Assembly (NCBI RefSeq): GCF_002940685.1
Contig: NZ_PNFP01000018.1
Span: 62,001-126,000 of the forward strand
Length of the DNA stretch: 64,000 nt
Source of the DNA: Ensifer adhaerens
GTDB taxonomy: Bacteria > Pseudomonadota > Alphaproteobacteria > Rhizobiales > Rhizobiaceae
Direction: 5' to 3'
The notes under the pieces were generated by a model. That model made no database searches. It saw only the letters and a list, made by a program, of their open reading frames with translations, and had not been told where the DNA came from. Within the stretch, counting starts at the first letter, position 1; each line of letters begins with the position of its first letter. The position numbers were made by a program, and so were the translations under genes. Positions 24,186 to 33,446 of the stretch are shown here, in pieces.

Positions 24186-24869
24186 ATGACCATTGCGAGA
24201 CGGCGAAGACTGATCAAGCGGCAGCGCACCGGCACGGCGCTGGCCGTTGCCGCCACGATCTCGTTTCTCGCCGGCATGACCGACGCGATCGGGCTCTTGA
24301 GCATCGGCGACTTCGTCTCCTTCATGAGCGGCAACACCACGCGGGCGGCGATCGCGCTCGGCGACGGCGATTTTACCGGCGCCCTGCTGCTTGTGGGTGC
24401 GCTCGGAGCGTTCATCATCGGCAACGCACTCGGCGTGATAGCGGCGGCGCGTCTCGGGGTCGTCGGCGTCCTCTCGATGGTCAGTCTCGTGCTGATGCTC
24501 TGCGCCGGCCTCGGAACCTCGATGCCGCGGCCCTTCTATTTCTACGGCATCGTGCTTGCCATGGGCCTGGTCAACGCGGCGGTCGAGCATATCGAGGGCC
24601 TGCCGATCGGGCTCACCTATGTGACCGGCGCCCTTTCCCGTTTCGGGCGCGGCCTCGGGCGCTGGCTACTCGGCAACACCAACCGTCAATGGCTCATGCA
24701 GATCGTGCCCTGGCTCGGCATGTTCTCTGGCGCCGTCGCCGGCGCGGTGTTGCAGCGCCACTTCGGCCCGGCATCGCTCTGGGCTTCCTTCGCTCTCAGC
24801 ACAGCGCTCACGCTGGCCACCATTCTCGTGCCGTCGCGCTGGTCGAAGCGCTACATCAACCCGGGTTGA
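24186..24869 (+). CDS. DUF1275 (YoaK) family membrane protein
   Basis: This is a 227-residue inner-membrane protein with about six helices. The family signature AGMTDAIGLLSIGDFVSFMSGNTT near residues 29-52 is clear, and so is the later TYVTGALSRFGRGL. DUF1275 proteins have no established role; transport has been suggested from topology only. The start codon follows a 24-base perfect hairpin, which is unusual and may regulate translation. It is monocistronic. Confidence 0.88.
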   Translation: MTIARRRRLIKRQRTGTALAVAATISFLAGMTDAIGLLSIGDFVSFMSGNTTRAAIALGDGDFTGALLLVGALGAFIIGNALGVIAAARLGVVGVLSMVSLVLMLCAGLGTSMPRPFYFYGIVLAMGLVNAAVEHIEGLPIGLTYVTGALSRFGRGLGRWLLGNTNRQWLMQIVPWLGMFSGAVAGAVLQRHFGPASLWASFALSTALTLATILVPSRWSKRYINPG

Positions 24870-24975
24870 CCCCCTTCCAGCCACAGCTTTTCGCCCCTCC
24901 CCAAGATTTTGCCCTTAAGCCCAAGCCGGTTTCAGGGCAAAATCCGCGCTGAAGAATCACGAGCGAGGTCCTGCC

Positions 24976-25536
24976 ATGGCGCTAGCGGCAGCCGTTACTG
25001 CGGATGAACTCTACCATCCCCTCCTCAAGGCCAATCCGGCGCATCCGGCCGGCTGGCCCATCCGGATCATCGTCAGCTCGCAGACCGAAGCGCGGCACAA
25101 TCGCGCGCTCTGGGCGCCGACGCACCTGATCTCCATCCGCGCGCCCGGCAGCCGGCTCCTGTCGATGATCGAGCTGCCGCCGGAGCGTCACCTGGAGCTC
25201 TATTTCGGCGACACCACCGATCCGGACGAACCGGATGCGGCCCGCCTGGAGGCGATCGAAGCGGCCTTCGCCTTCGTCGACCGCTTGCCGGAAGACGCGC
25301 ATCTGCTCGTCCATTGCCTGCGCGGTATCGGACGGGCCACGGCGCTTACCCTCGGCATTCTCGCCCGCTCCATGCCGCCGGAAGACGCGGCCGCGGCCCT
25401 GCATGCGCTTCGCCCGGAAGCCAAGCCGAACCGGCATGTGGTCAATCTGTGCGACACAACGCTCGGGCTCAAGGGCAAGCTCGCCAAGCAGGCGCTGCGG
25501 TTCCCGGCGAAAGTCTGGAAACCTGCCAAGAGCTGA
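24976..25536 (+). CDS. Protein tyrosine/dual-specificity phosphatase family
   Basis: This 186-residue cysteine phosphatase has the signature loop HCLRGIGRAT: nucleophile Cys114 and phosphate-binding Arg120 in an HCx5R pattern. A general-acid Asp is probably among TTDPDEPDAAR (about 80-90). The compact fold resembles small bacterial tyrosine phosphatases acting on proteins or inositol phosphates; the target is unknown. No signal peptide. The ATG at 24976 is preceded by GAGCGAGG. It stands alone. Confidence 0.82.
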   Translation: MALAAAVTADELYHPLLKANPAHPAGWPIRIIVSSQTEARHNRALWAPTHLISIRAPGSRLLSMIELPPERHLELYFGDTTDPDEPDAARLEAIEAAFAFVDRLPEDAHLLVHCLRGIGRATALTLGILARSMPPEDAAAALHALRPEAKPNRHVVNLCDTTLGLKGKLAKQALRFPAKVWKPAKS

Positions 25537-25727
25537 AGCGAGAAACCTTCGGTCGCGCGACCGGCCGTTGTGCGATGCACAAATATTTGACATGATCCGC
25601 GTAAAGAACGGTGACAGTGGGCTGCTCGATCGGGCATGATGCTGTAAGCCTTTGTTTTCGGATGGGCTTTGACGCGGCCATGCTGCCGTGACATGCCAGC
25701 GCCGAAGACAAGATACGGGAGGAAACG

Positions 25728-26390
25728 ATGTCCCACGCGGCCTATGTGTTTGACGCCTACGGCACGCTCTTCGACGTGCATGCGGCCGTCAGGCGCCACG
25801 CTGAGGAGATCGGCCCGGACGGTCAGGCTTTCTCCGAACTCTGGCGGGCCAAGCAGCTCGAATATTCCTGGGTGCGCTCGTTGATGGGCAGCTACCAGGA
25901 TTTCTGGCAACTGACCGAACAGGCGCTCGACTACGCCTTCGCGCGCTTTCCCTCCGCCGATCCGAAACTGCGCAAGAGATTGCTCGACGCCTATTGGACG
26001 CTCGACTGTTACCCGGAAGTGCCGGCGGTTCTGAAAGGCCTCAAGGAGCGCGGCGCAAGGATCGCGATCCTCTCCAACGGCTCGCCGGCGATGCTCGCCT
26101 CGGCGGTGCGCAATGCAGCACTCGATATCGTCATCGACGACGTCTTTTCGGTCGACGCCGTGAAGGCGTTCAAGACGGCCCCTGCCGTCTACGATCTCGT
26201 CACCACCAGCTATCGGCTCTACCCGCACGCGGTGTCCTTCCAGTCGTCGAACCGCTGGGACATCGCCGGCGCAACCAGGTTCGGCTTCCGCACCGTGTGG
26301 ATCAATCGGGCGGACATGCCCGACGAATATCGCGATCACGGGCCGGCGCTGATCCTGCCCTCTCTCGAAAGCCTGCAATTCGGTATCTGA
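25728..26390 (+). CDS. Haloacid dehalogenase, type II
   Basis: This is a 220-residue HAD-superfamily hydrolase of the (S)-2-haloacid dehalogenase group, which removes halide from short 2-haloacids through an Asp ester. The nucleophile is Asp9 in [14 protein letters not shown] is motif II. The group-specific [15 protein letters not shown] carries the Ser-Asn pair and final Asp that mark dehalogenases rather than phosphatases. The ribosome site GGGAGG is strong. The tam gene begins 11 bases after the stop, so the two are probably an operon. Confidence 0.9.
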   Translation: MSHAAYVFDAYGTLFDVHAAVRRHAEEIGPDGQAFSELWRAKQLEYSWVRSLMGSYQDFWQLTEQALDYAFARFPSADPKLRKRLLDAYWTLDCYPEVPAVLKGLKERGARIAILSNGSPAMLASAVRNAALDIVIDDVFSVDAVKAFKTAPAVYDLVTTSYRLYPHAVSFQSSNRWDIAGATRFGFRTVWINRADMPDEYRDHGPALILPSLESLQFGI

Positions 26391-26401
26391 AGGAGTTCTC
26401 C

Positions 26402-27172
26402 ATGGCCTGGTCGCCCGCGCAGTATCTGAAGTTCGAAGACGAACGCACCCGACCAGCCCGAGACCTCCTCGCCCAAGTGCCCGACCTGCCCGACGGCGTC
26501 GCCTTCGACCTCGGCTGCGGCCCGGGCAACTCCACCGAGCTCATCCGCGACCGGTTCCCCTGGGCCACGCTTTCCGGCCTCGACAGCGACGAGAACATGC
26601 TCGTTGCGGCGGCAAAGCGACTGCCGGGCATCACCTTCGAGAAGGCGGATCTTGCAAGCTGGGTCCCCCCGGCCGGTGCGTCGCTGTTTTACGGCAACGC
26701 CGTCTTCCAATGGCTTCCGAACCACCTCACCATCTTCGAAAGACTGATGTCCGCACTCGTGTCGGGCGGTACGCTCGCGGCGCAGATGCCCGACAATCTT
26801 GGCGAGCCGAGCCATCTGCTGATGGAGGAAACCGCGCGCAGCCCGGCATTCGCGGACGCCTTCGCGGAGAAGACGATCCGCCGCAATCCCATGCCCGGCC
26901 CGGCAACCTATGTCGAATGCCTGGCGCCGCGGGCGGCCAATATCGAGGTGTGGCACACGATCTACCACCACCGCCTCGCCAACGCAGAAGCAATCGTCGA
27001 ATGGGTGAAAGGCACGGGGCTGCGCCCCTATCTCGATACCCTGCCGGAGGACAGGCGCGACGCCTTTGTTGCTTCCTATACGGATCGGATCCGGGCTGCC
27101 TATCCGGCCATGAACGACGGCAAGGTTCTTCTGCGTTTCCCACGATTCTTCATCGTCGCCGTGAAGGCGTAG
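26402..27172 (+). CDS. tam: Trans-aconitate 2-methyltransferase
   Basis: This enzyme methylates trans-aconitate with S-adenosylmethionine, removing an inhibitor of aconitase. The 256-residue protein has the SAM loop [14 protein letters not shown] (about residues 35-48), the acidic DSDEN after strand 2 and the family-typical start [29 protein letters not shown] and the C-terminal [14 protein letters not shown] are also characteristic. It follows the dehalogenase gene by 11 bases, with AAGGAG upstream. Confidence 0.92.
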   Translation: MAWSPAQYLKFEDERTRPARDLLAQVPDLPDGVAFDLGCGPGNSTELIRDRFPWATLSGLDSDENMLVAAAKRLPGITFEKADLASWVPPAGASLFYGNAVFQWLPNHLTIFERLMSALVSGGTLAAQMPDNLGEPSHLLMEETARSPAFADAFAEKTIRRNPMPGPATYVECLAPRAANIEVWHTIYHHRLANAEAIVEWVKGTGLRPYLDTLPEDRRDAFVASYTDRIRAAYPAMNDGKVLLRFPRFFIVAVKA

Positions 27173-27183
27173 CGCCGGCGGCG

Positions 27184-28077
27184 CTACATGCGCCCGGCCA
27201 GGAAATCGATGAAGGCGCGGATGCGGGCGGCCAGATGCTCGTGGCCGGCATAGACGGCATAAACGGTCTCGATTTCGCCCGATCGATGGTCTTCGAGCAA
27301 CGGCACGAGCGTGCCGGCCTCGAAATCCGGCTCGACATGGAACCGTCCGATACGGCCGATGCCGACGCCGGCAAGGCAAAGCTGGCGGACGATCGAGCCG
27401 CTCGAAACCTGCATGTTGCCGAAGACCGTACGGTGCTCCACCTGAGACTGACCCGGCCCGCGAAACGCCCATTCGTCGACGCTGCGGCGGAAATTGAAGC
27501 GAATGCAATTGTGGCCGTCGAGATCGTCGGGGGTCTGTGGGACGCCATGCTTTTCCAGATAGGCGGGCGAGGCGATCACCACCGGCCGGGTTTCCATCAG
27601 CTTGCGCGCCTTGAGCGATGAATCACGCAGCGGTCCGGTGCGGATCGCCACGTCCGTCCGCTCGCCGACGACATCGATCATGCTGTCGGTCAGCGTCAGG
27701 TCGAGCTGGACCTCCGGGTATCGCGCCAGGAACTCCGGCGCGAGCGGCATGATGTAGCGCTCGCCGAAGCCGACGGCTGCATTGACGCGCAAGAGCCCGC
27801 GCGGCGCCATGCGTCCGCCGGCGGCAACGACATGTTCCGTCTCGGCGATTTCGCCGAGGATCCGCTGCGCCCTCTGGAAGTAAACCTCGCCTTCGGGCGT
27901 CAGCTGCAGTGTCCGGGTCGAGCGCACGAGCAGGCGCGTGCCCAACCGGTCTTCGATACGGGTCACCAGCTTGCTGACGGCCGACGGCGAAAGCTTCAGG
28001 CGGCGCGCGGCAGCGGAAAAGCTGCGCATCTCCGAAACGGCCACGAAGACCTCCATCTCCCCCGCCCGATTGTCCAT
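27184..28077 (-). CDS. LysR family regulator
   Basis: This is a 297-residue LysR regulator. The N-terminal helix-turn-helix is FSAAARRLKLSPSAVSKLVTRIEDRLGTRLLVRSTR. The effector domain starts near residue 90 (RGLLRVNAAVGFGERYIMPL) and belongs to the common CrgA/PecT-like group. It is divergent from the MFS transporter gene at 28217, with a palindromic site at 28115-28134 between them, so it most likely regulates that transporter and itself. Confidence 0.9.
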   Translation of the reverse strand: MDNRAGEMEVFVAVSEMRSFSAAARRLKLSPSAVSKLVTRIEDRLGTRLLVRSTRTLQLTPEGEVYFQRAQRILGEIAETEHVVAAGGRMAPRGLLRVNAAVGFGERYIMPLAPEFLARYPEVQLDLTLTDSMIDVVGERTDVAIRTGPLRDSSLKARKLMETRPVVIASPAYLEKHGVPQTPDDLDGHNCIRFNFRRSVDEWAFRGPGQSQVEHRTVFGNMQVSSGSIVRQLCLAGVGIGRIGRFHVEPDFEAGTLVPLLEDHRSGEIETVYAVYAGHEHLAARIRAFIDFLAGRM

Positions 28078-28114
28078 GCATCACCTTTGAATCAAATTCA
28101 CAGTCCTTTGTACC

Positions 28115-28134
28115 ATTATGCTGATTATCATAAT
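28115..28134. promoter_or_regulatory. LysR-type operator upstream of the MFS gene
   Basis: ATTATG and CATAAT form an inverted repeat around 8 bases, and inside it ATTAT-C-ATAAT (28124-28134) is itself a perfect palindrome. It lies 38 bases from the LysR start and would be part of the coding region if the MFS gene began at 28118, which argues for the later start. Confidence 0.55.
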
Positions 28135-28216
28135 GAGTGCCAAGGCTCATATTCCGCCCGACTTCAACAACAACCCACACGCCCGGTGCTCCCAGCCGGG
28201 TGGGAAAGGTCTCGTC

Positions 28217-29398
28217 GTGCCTATTGCCATTCTTGCGCTGACGATCGCGGCCTACGCGATCGGAACCACGGAATTCGTGATCGTCGGCCTGCTTCCGACG
28301 GTCGCCACCGACCTCAATGTCACCCTGCCGCTCGCCGGCCTGATCGTCAGCGTCTATGCGCTCGGCGTCACCTTCGGCGCGCCGGTACTGACGGCGCTCA
28401 CCGGCCGGATCGAGCGCAAGCCGCTGCTGATCGGCCTGATGGCGTTGTTCATCGTCGGCAATGCCGCCGCAGCATTGTCGCCGAGCTATGAACCGCTGCT
28501 CGTCGCCCGCGTCATTTCCGCCTTTGCCCATGGCGTGTTCTTCTCGGTCGGCTCGACCATTGCCGCCGACCTCGTTCCGGAAGACCGCCGGGCCTCGGCC
28601 ATTGCCATGATGTTCATGGGCCTGACCGTCGCGATCGTCACCGGCGTGCCGCTCGGCACCTGGATCGGCCAGACATTCGGCTGGCGCGCCACGTTCTGGG
28701 CCGTGACCGGTCTCGGCGTCATCGCGCTCACCGCGATCGCCACCCTTCTGCCGAACACGCTTTCCAAGGCGCCGCCGGCCAAGCTCGTCGACCAGGTGCG
28801 CGTACTCGGCTCCGGCCGTCTGCTGATCGTCTTTGCCATGACCGCGCTCGGCTATGGCGGCACCTTCGTCGCCTTCACCTTCCTGGCGCCGATCCTGCAG
28901 GACATCACCGGCTTTTCGGAAAGCGCCGTCAGCCTGATCCTGGTGCTCTATGGCGTCGCGATCGCCATCGGCAACATTGCCGGCGGCAGGATCGCCAACC
29001 GTGATCCGGTCAAGGCGCTTGTCGGCCTGTTCCTCGCGCAGGCGGCCGTCCTGGTGCTCTTCACCTTCACGGCCCCGTCGCCGGTGCTGACGCTGGTCAC
29101 GCTCGCGGCCCTCGGCTTCCTGTCCTTCGCCAATGTGCCTGGCCTGCAGCTCTATGTCGTGCAGCTTGCCAAGCAGCATCGCCCCGGCGCCGTCGATGTC
29201 GCCTCCGCGCTCAACATCGCAGCCTTCAACCTCGGCATCGCCGTCGGCGCCTGGCTCGGTGGCGTCATCGTCGCCTCGCCGCTCGGCCTTGGCATGACGC
29301 CCTTCATCGGCGCCCTGCTCGTCGCCGCCGCCCTGCTGCTCACGCTCTTGAGCGGCGCCCTCGATCGTCGTCAGGGTGCGGCCTACCAACCGGCTTGA
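28217..29398 (+). CDS. MFS transporter (AraJ/sugar-efflux-like)
   Basis: This is a 393-residue major facilitator with 12 predicted helices. The opening ALTIAAYAIGTTEFVIVGLLPTVA is the hallmark of the AraJ/YdhP/SotB arabinose-efflux and drug-efflux group. The cytoplasmic loop GRIERKPLLIG corresponds to MFS motif A. The start chosen is GTG at 28217 with GGGAAAGG upstream. The in-frame ATG at 28118 adds 33 unlikely residues and overlaps an operator. The divergent LysR gene is its probable regulator. The substrate is unknown. Confidence 0.87.
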   Translation: MPIAILALTIAAYAIGTTEFVIVGLLPTVATDLNVTLPLAGLIVSVYALGVTFGAPVLTALTGRIERKPLLIGLMALFIVGNAAAALSPSYEPLLVARVISAFAHGVFFSVGSTIAADLVPEDRRASAIAMMFMGLTVAIVTGVPLGTWIGQTFGWRATFWAVTGLGVIALTAIATLLPNTLSKAPPAKLVDQVRVLGSGRLLIVFAMTALGYGGTFVAFTFLAPILQDITGFSESAVSLILVLYGVAIAIGNIAGGRIANRDPVKALVGLFLAQAAVLVLFTFTAPSPVLTLVTLAALGFLSFANVPGLQLYVVQLAKQHRPGAVDVASALNIAAFNLGIAVGAWLGGVIVASPLGLGMTPFIGALLVAAALLLTLLSGALDRRQGAAYQPA

Positions 29399-29495
29399 AC
29401 AGTCGGACCAGAAGACCACCTATAGCATCGTTCCTTTCACGCCCGGCCACCGGCCGGGCGACGCCTAACATGCCATGTACAAGGAGTTACTCACC

Positions 29496-30332
29496 ATGCA
29501 TTCCGTCAATTCCAACGGCGCCAACATCCCGGCGCTCGGTTTCGGCACCTTCCGCATGCCCGGCGCCGACGTGCTGCGCGTGCTGCCCGAAGCCCTGAAG
29601 CTCGGCTTCCACCATGTCGACACGGCGCAGATCTACGGCAACGAGGCCGAAGTCGGCGAAGCCATCCACGCGTCCGGCGTCGCACGCGCCGATATCTTCC
29701 TCACCACCAAGGTCTGGGTCGACAAATATGCGCACCGCGACTTCCTCGCCTCGGTCGACGAGAGCCTGAAAAAGCTGAAGACCGACCATGTCGATCTGCT
29801 TCTCCTGCATTGGCCGGGCGGCAGCGACGTGCCGATGGCCGAGCGCATCGGCGCCCTCAACGAGGTGCACAAGGCCGGCAAGGTCCGCCACATCGGCGTC
29901 AGCAACTTCAACGCGGCGCAGATGGAAGAGGCGGTGAAGCTCAGCGACGCGCCTATCGCCACCAACCAGGTCGAGTACCACCCTTATCTCGACCAGACCA
30001 AGGTGCTGCAGACCGCCCGCAAGCACGGCATGTCGATCACCGCCTACTACGCGATGGCGAACGGCAAGGTGCCGAACGATCCGCTCTTGAAGGAGATCGG
30101 CGCCCGCCACGGCAAGACCGCCGCCCAGGTGGCGCTGCGCTGGCTGGTGCAGCAGAAGGACGTGATCACGCTGTCGAAGACCGCGACGGTCGATCGGCTG
30201 AAGGAAAACTTCGCGATCTTCGACTTCGCGCTCGGCGACGGCGAAATGGCCGAGATCCACGCCCTTGCCCGAGCCGACGGCCGCATCGTCAACCCGGAAG
30301 GCCTCGCGCCGGTCTGGGACAAGGCTGCCTGA
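29496..30332 (+). CDS. Aldo/keto reductase
   Basis: This is a 278-residue NADPH-dependent reductase of aldehydes and ketones. The tetrad is complete: Asp42 (HVDTAQIYGNE), Tyr47, Lys72 (LTTKVW) and His105 (LLLHWPG). GVSNFNAAQMEEA and NQVEYHPYLDQ fit the 2,5-diketo-gluconate reductase-like group. The ATG at 29496 has AAGGAG ten bases upstream. It follows the MFS gene by about 100 bp and may be co-transcribed. A tandem array of hairpin repeats starts a few bases after its stop. Confidence 0.92.
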   Translation: MHSVNSNGANIPALGFGTFRMPGADVLRVLPEALKLGFHHVDTAQIYGNEAEVGEAIHASGVARADIFLTTKVWVDKYAHRDFLASVDESLKKLKTDHVDLLLLHWPGGSDVPMAERIGALNEVHKAGKVRHIGVSNFNAAQMEEAVKLSDAPIATNQVEYHPYLDQTKVLQTARKHGMSITAYYAMANGKVPNDPLLKEIGARHGKTAAQVALRWLVQQKDVITLSKTATVDRLKENFAIFDFALGDGEMAEIHALARADGRIVNPEGLAPVWDKAA

Positions 30333-30340
30333 TCTCATCG

Positions 30341-30513
30341 CTTGGATCGAGCGGAATGCGGGCGGAACACCGCTTACACTTTTCCTCATCCCGCCCTCTT
30401 CGGTTGGAGCGGGATGCGGGCGGAAAACCGCTTACACTTTTCCTCATCCCGCTCTCTTGGATTGGAGCGGGATGCGGGCGGAAAACCGCATGCACTTTTC
30501 CTAATCCCGCCCC
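30341..30513. repeat. Three tandem copies of a 58-bp hairpin repeat
   Basis: The block starting GCGGGATGCGGGCGG occurs at 30351 (as GCGGAATGCGGGCGG), 30409 and 30467, giving an exact 58-base period. Copies differ at only a few positions. Each unit holds nested inverted repeats: GCGGGATG pairs with CATCCCGC, and inside it GCGG-aaaa-CCGC. This looks like a tandemly amplified REP-type element between the aldo/keto reductase and an MFS gene. It has no spacers and is not a CRISPR array. Confidence 0.9.
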
Positions 30514-30520
30514 GGCATTT

Positions 30521-30549
30521 CGCCGCCGGTCCATTTCCAGCCGGCGGCG
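30521..30549. other. GC-rich hairpin upstream of the second MFS gene
   Basis: CGCCGCCGG and CCGGCGGCG pair over 9 bp around an 11-base loop, directly after the tandem repeats and 50 bases before the MFS start. There is no T-run; it may insulate the two transcripts. Confidence 0.45.
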
Positions 30550-30598
30550 GATAGGTTATGGACATCGCCTCCAGGACACCGATCAGAGGGAGGGGGCG

Positions 30599-31759
30599 AT
30601 GTCGTTGCACGAGGCACAGGCGAGCGATTTCGCTCCTGACTGGCCGGCGATCATCGCCGTCGTTCTCGGCGTGACCGCCTTCTCGGTCGCACAGGGGCTC
30701 ACCTATCCGCTGATATCGCTTTCGCTTGAAGGCCGCGGCGTTTCGGCCGGCATGATCGGTCTCAATGCCATGGGCTTTGCCGCCGGCCTCGGCGTCGCGA
30801 CCCTCGTTCTCGGCCGGCTGACGCGGCTTGCTTCAGCCGACAAGCTGATCATCGCCAGCCTCATCGGCTGCTCCACCTGCCTCGCGACGCTTGCCTCGAC
30901 CTCGGAACTCGCCATCTGGTTCGTGGCGCGCTTCGCTCTCGGCTTCTTCGTCAGCATGGTCTTCATGCTTGGCGAAGCCTGGCTGAACACCGCCTGCCCC
31001 GACCGGCTGCGCGGCCGCGTTTCCGGCCTCTACGGCGCCGGCATGTGCGGCGGCTTTGCCGCCGGTCCGCTGGCAATCCCCCTGCTCGGCACGAGCGGCG
31101 GTCTCGGCTTCGCGCTGCTTGCGATCTATATCGCGCTCGTCGCCTTCCTCACCGGGCTCCTCACCATGGGCGCGCGCACACGGCCCGAGCCGTCCTCGAC
31201 GCGCGACCTTTTCGCCTTCTTCACCAAGGCGCCGATGCTGATCCTCATGGTGCTGATGTTCGGCTTTGCCGATATCGCGGCGATCTCCGCGATGCCCGTC
31301 TATTTCGTCAAGACCGGCCATAGCCAGGCCTTTGCCGCGCTCAGCGTCACGGCGCTGGCGATACCGACGGCGCTTGCCCAGCCTTTCATCGGCGTGCTTC
31401 TCGACCGGCTGCCGCGCCGCCGGGTGGCGATCTCGGCGGCCGCCGTCGCTGCGACAGGCTACCTGCTTGTGCCGTTCCTCTCGTCCGATATCGCGCTGCT
31501 GCTGACCTTCGCCTTTATCGGCGCTGCCAGCTTCGCGCTTTACACCGCCGCCCTCACCATGCTCGGCGAGGAATATCGCGGCAGCATGCTGGTTGCCGGC
31601 AGCGCCGCCTTCTCGCTCGCCTATGCCGCCGGCAGTGCCGCTGGTTCCGGTGCAACCGGTGCGCTGATGAACTTCATCAACCCCGTCGCCGGCCCGATCG
31701 GCGTCGGCGTCGTGCTCGTGGTCTTCACGCTCGCCTTCGCGCTGAACGGCCGGCGCTGA
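30599..31759 (+). CDS. MFS transporter (YcaD/multidrug-type)
   Basis: This is a 386-residue major facilitator with 12 predicted helices. Features include GVTAFSVAQGLTYPLISLSLE in the first helix, ARFALGFFVSMVFMLGEAWLN, and a cytoplasmic GLYGAGMCGG turn. This pattern matches the YcaD-like group of uncharacterised efflux proteins. The start is the ATG at 30599 after AGGGAGGGGG. The open frame upstream crosses the repeats and is not coding. It converges with a LysR gene. The substrate is unknown. Confidence 0.87.
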   Translation: MSLHEAQASDFAPDWPAIIAVVLGVTAFSVAQGLTYPLISLSLEGRGVSAGMIGLNAMGFAAGLGVATLVLGRLTRLASADKLIIASLIGCSTCLATLASTSELAIWFVARFALGFFVSMVFMLGEAWLNTACPDRLRGRVSGLYGAGMCGGFAAGPLAIPLLGTSGGLGFALLAIYIALVAFLTGLLTMGARTRPEPSSTRDLFAFFTKAPMLILMVLMFGFADIAAISAMPVYFVKTGHSQAFAALSVTALAIPTALAQPFIGVLLDRLPRRRVAISAAAVAATGYLLVPFLSSDIALLLTFAFIGAASFALYTAALTMLGEEYRGSMLVAGSAAFSLAYAAGSAAGSGATGALMNFINPVAGPIGVGVVLVVFTLAFALNGRR

Positions 31760-31801
31760 AGCGCTGGCGCGCGCGTGCGCGACGGTAGCCAGCACCCGGC
31801 T

Positions 31802-32725
31802 TCAGGGGCCGGCACAAAGCTGCGCGAGCGCCTCGCCGAAAACGCGTGCGGCCGGTCCGAGCGGCTCGTCGATCCGGTGGATGAGATAGGCCTCCGCGCT
31901 CACCTGGCTGTTGCGCCCAAGGGCGGCCGTCGGCATGCGCACGAGCCGGCCTTCCGCAAGGTCGCGCTTCACCTGCCAGGATGGCAGCCGGCCCCAGCCG
32001 AGGCCGGAGCGGATCATCGCATGTTTCGTGTCCTGGCTGCTGACACGGCAGGTTTGCGGCGAGAGCACGCCGAAGTCGCGGCCGACGGTGCGCTGCGACG
32101 GATCCGACTGGACGATCTGCAGATGGTCGGCAAGCTCGGCATTGTCGAGCACCTCGCCCCCCGCCCGCAGGCCAAGGGGATGATGGGCGGCAACGACCGC
32201 AACGAGTTCGACCGTCGACAGCGCCCGGCGGGCGATCGCCGCATCGCGGAAATCCTCGCCGACGGTGATACCGAGCGTGAAGCGGCGATCGACAAGACCA
32301 TCGAGCGGCCCGCCGAGCGGCAGGACAGCGAGCCGGATGGACACATCGGGATAGACGCCGCGCATCTCCTTCAGCGCCAGGCCGACTGTCTCGATCGGAA
32401 ACAGCGTATCGACGACCAGCGAAAGCTCGAGCTCGATACCTTCGCCGAGCCCGCGGGCCCGGGCACGCATCGCGTCCACCCGCAACAGGATATCGCGGGC
32501 ATTGGCGAGCAGCGCCCGCCCCTCCGCGGTCAAGGACGGCCGATGCCCGGATCGGTCGAACAGGGCGACACCCAGTTCGGCCTCCATGTTGGCGATGGCG
32601 TGGCTGACGGCCGATTGCACCCGTGAAAGCCTGGCAGCGCCGGCGCGGAAGCTCCCGCTTTCGGCGACGGTCACGAAGGTCCGCATCTGGTCGAGGGTGA
32701 GTGCGTCCAGCATGATCGATTCCAT
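31802..32725 (-). CDS. LysR family regulator
   Basis: This is a 307-residue LysR regulator. The helix-turn-helix is FRAGAARLSRVQSAVSHAIANMEAELGVALFDRSG. The effector domain follows from about residue 95. The ATG at 32725 is used; the ATG at 32713 (MLDALTLDQMRTF) has a better-spaced GGA and a more usual LysR start. It is divergent from wrbA with a palindrome right at its start, so it probably controls the wrbA-MFS pair in response to a quinone or electrophile. That last point is inference. Confidence 0.88.
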   Translation of the reverse strand: MESIMLDALTLDQMRTFVTVAESGSFRAGAARLSRVQSAVSHAIANMEAELGVALFDRSGHRPSLTAEGRALLANARDILLRVDAMRARARGLGEGIELELSLVVDTLFPIETVGLALKEMRGVYPDVSIRLAVLPLGGPLDGLVDRRFTLGITVGEDFRDAAIARRALSTVELVAVVAAHHPLGLRAGGEVLDNAELADHLQIVQSDPSQRTVGRDFGVLSPQTCRVSSQDTKHAMIRSGLGWGRLPSWQVKRDLAEGRLVRMPTAALGRNSQVSAEAYLIHRIDEPLGPAARVFGEALAQLCAGP

Positions 32726-32728
32726 AGA

Positions 32729-32740
32729 TCATCTTGATGA
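32729..32740. promoter_or_regulatory. Short palindrome at the LysR/wrbA divergent promoter
   Basis: TCATC-tt-GATGA is a perfect palindrome three bases upstream of the LysR ATG. CTTGAT within it recurs inverted as ATCAAG about 22 bases further toward wrbA. It is a likely LysR site. Confidence 0.4.
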
Positions 32741-32813
32741 AAATTATATCACTCCAAGAGATCAAGAAAAGCACCCATCTTATCCCTGAACAGCGATCCA
32801 GAAGGACAGCGGA

Positions 32814-33446
32814 ATGACCAAGGTGCTCGTGCTCTACTATTCTTCCTACGGCCATATCGAGACCATGGCGAAGGCCGTCGCCGAGGGGGCCCGCGCCGCC
32901 GGCGCCGACGTCGCGTTGAAGCGCGTGCCGGAGATCGTGCCCGAGGCGGTGGCGATCAAGGCGGGCTACAAGCGCGACCAGGAGGCGCCCGTCGCCACGG
33001 TCGCCGAACTGCCCGACTACGATGCGATCATCATCGGCACGCCGACGCGGTTCGGCAGCATGGCGGCCCAGATGAAGAACTTTCTCGACCAGGCGGGCGG
33101 CATCTGGGCGCAGGATGCACTGGTGGGGCGCGTCGGCGGCGTCTTCACCTCAAGCGGGAGCCAGCACGGCGGCCAGGAAGCGACGATCCTCGCCACCCAC
33201 ACGGTGCTGCTGCATCTCGGCATGGTGATCGCCGGCCTGCCCTACACCTTCAAGGATCAGATGCGCATGGACGAAATCACCGGCGGATCTCCCTATGGCG
33301 CCACCACGCTTGCCGACAACGGCCATGGTGGCGATCGCCAGCCGAGTGCCAACGAACTGAACGGCGCACGCTTCCAGGGGCGCCACATTGCAGAACTGTC
33401 AGCCGCCCTCGTCGCCGGTCGTGCGCGGGTACCGGAGCCCGCGTGA
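32814..33446 (+). CDS. wrbA: NAD(P)H:quinone oxidoreductase, WrbA type
   Basis: WrbA is an FMN flavoprotein that reduces quinones by two electrons, avoiding radical formation. The 210-residue protein has the FMN phosphate loop [13 protein letters not shown] at its N-terminus. It also has [21 protein letters not shown], the [15 protein letters not shown] flavin loop and [12 protein letters not shown]. Its stop codon shares a base with the ATG of the following MFS gene (TGATG), so the two are translationally coupled. The divergent LysR is the likely regulator. Confidence 0.93.
   Translation: MTKVLVLYYSSYGHIETMAKAVAEGARAAGADVALKRVPEIVPEAVAIKAGYKRDQEAPVATVAELPDYDAIIIGTPTRFGSMAAQMKNFLDQAGGIWAQDALVGRVGGVFTSSGSQHGGQEATILATHTVLLHLGMVIAGLPYTFKDQMRMDEITGGSPYGATTLADNGHGGDRQPSANELNGARFQGRHIAELSAALVAGRARVPEPA

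Noticed and set aside
28118-28216. Upstream ATG as the start of the MFS gene
   Set aside because: The first codons fall within a palindromic LysR site, there is no ribosome site, and the added 33 residues do not resemble the family.
30341-30513. Possible CRISPR array
   Set aside because: The units are directly adjacent with no unique spacers, only three copies, and no cas genes nearby.
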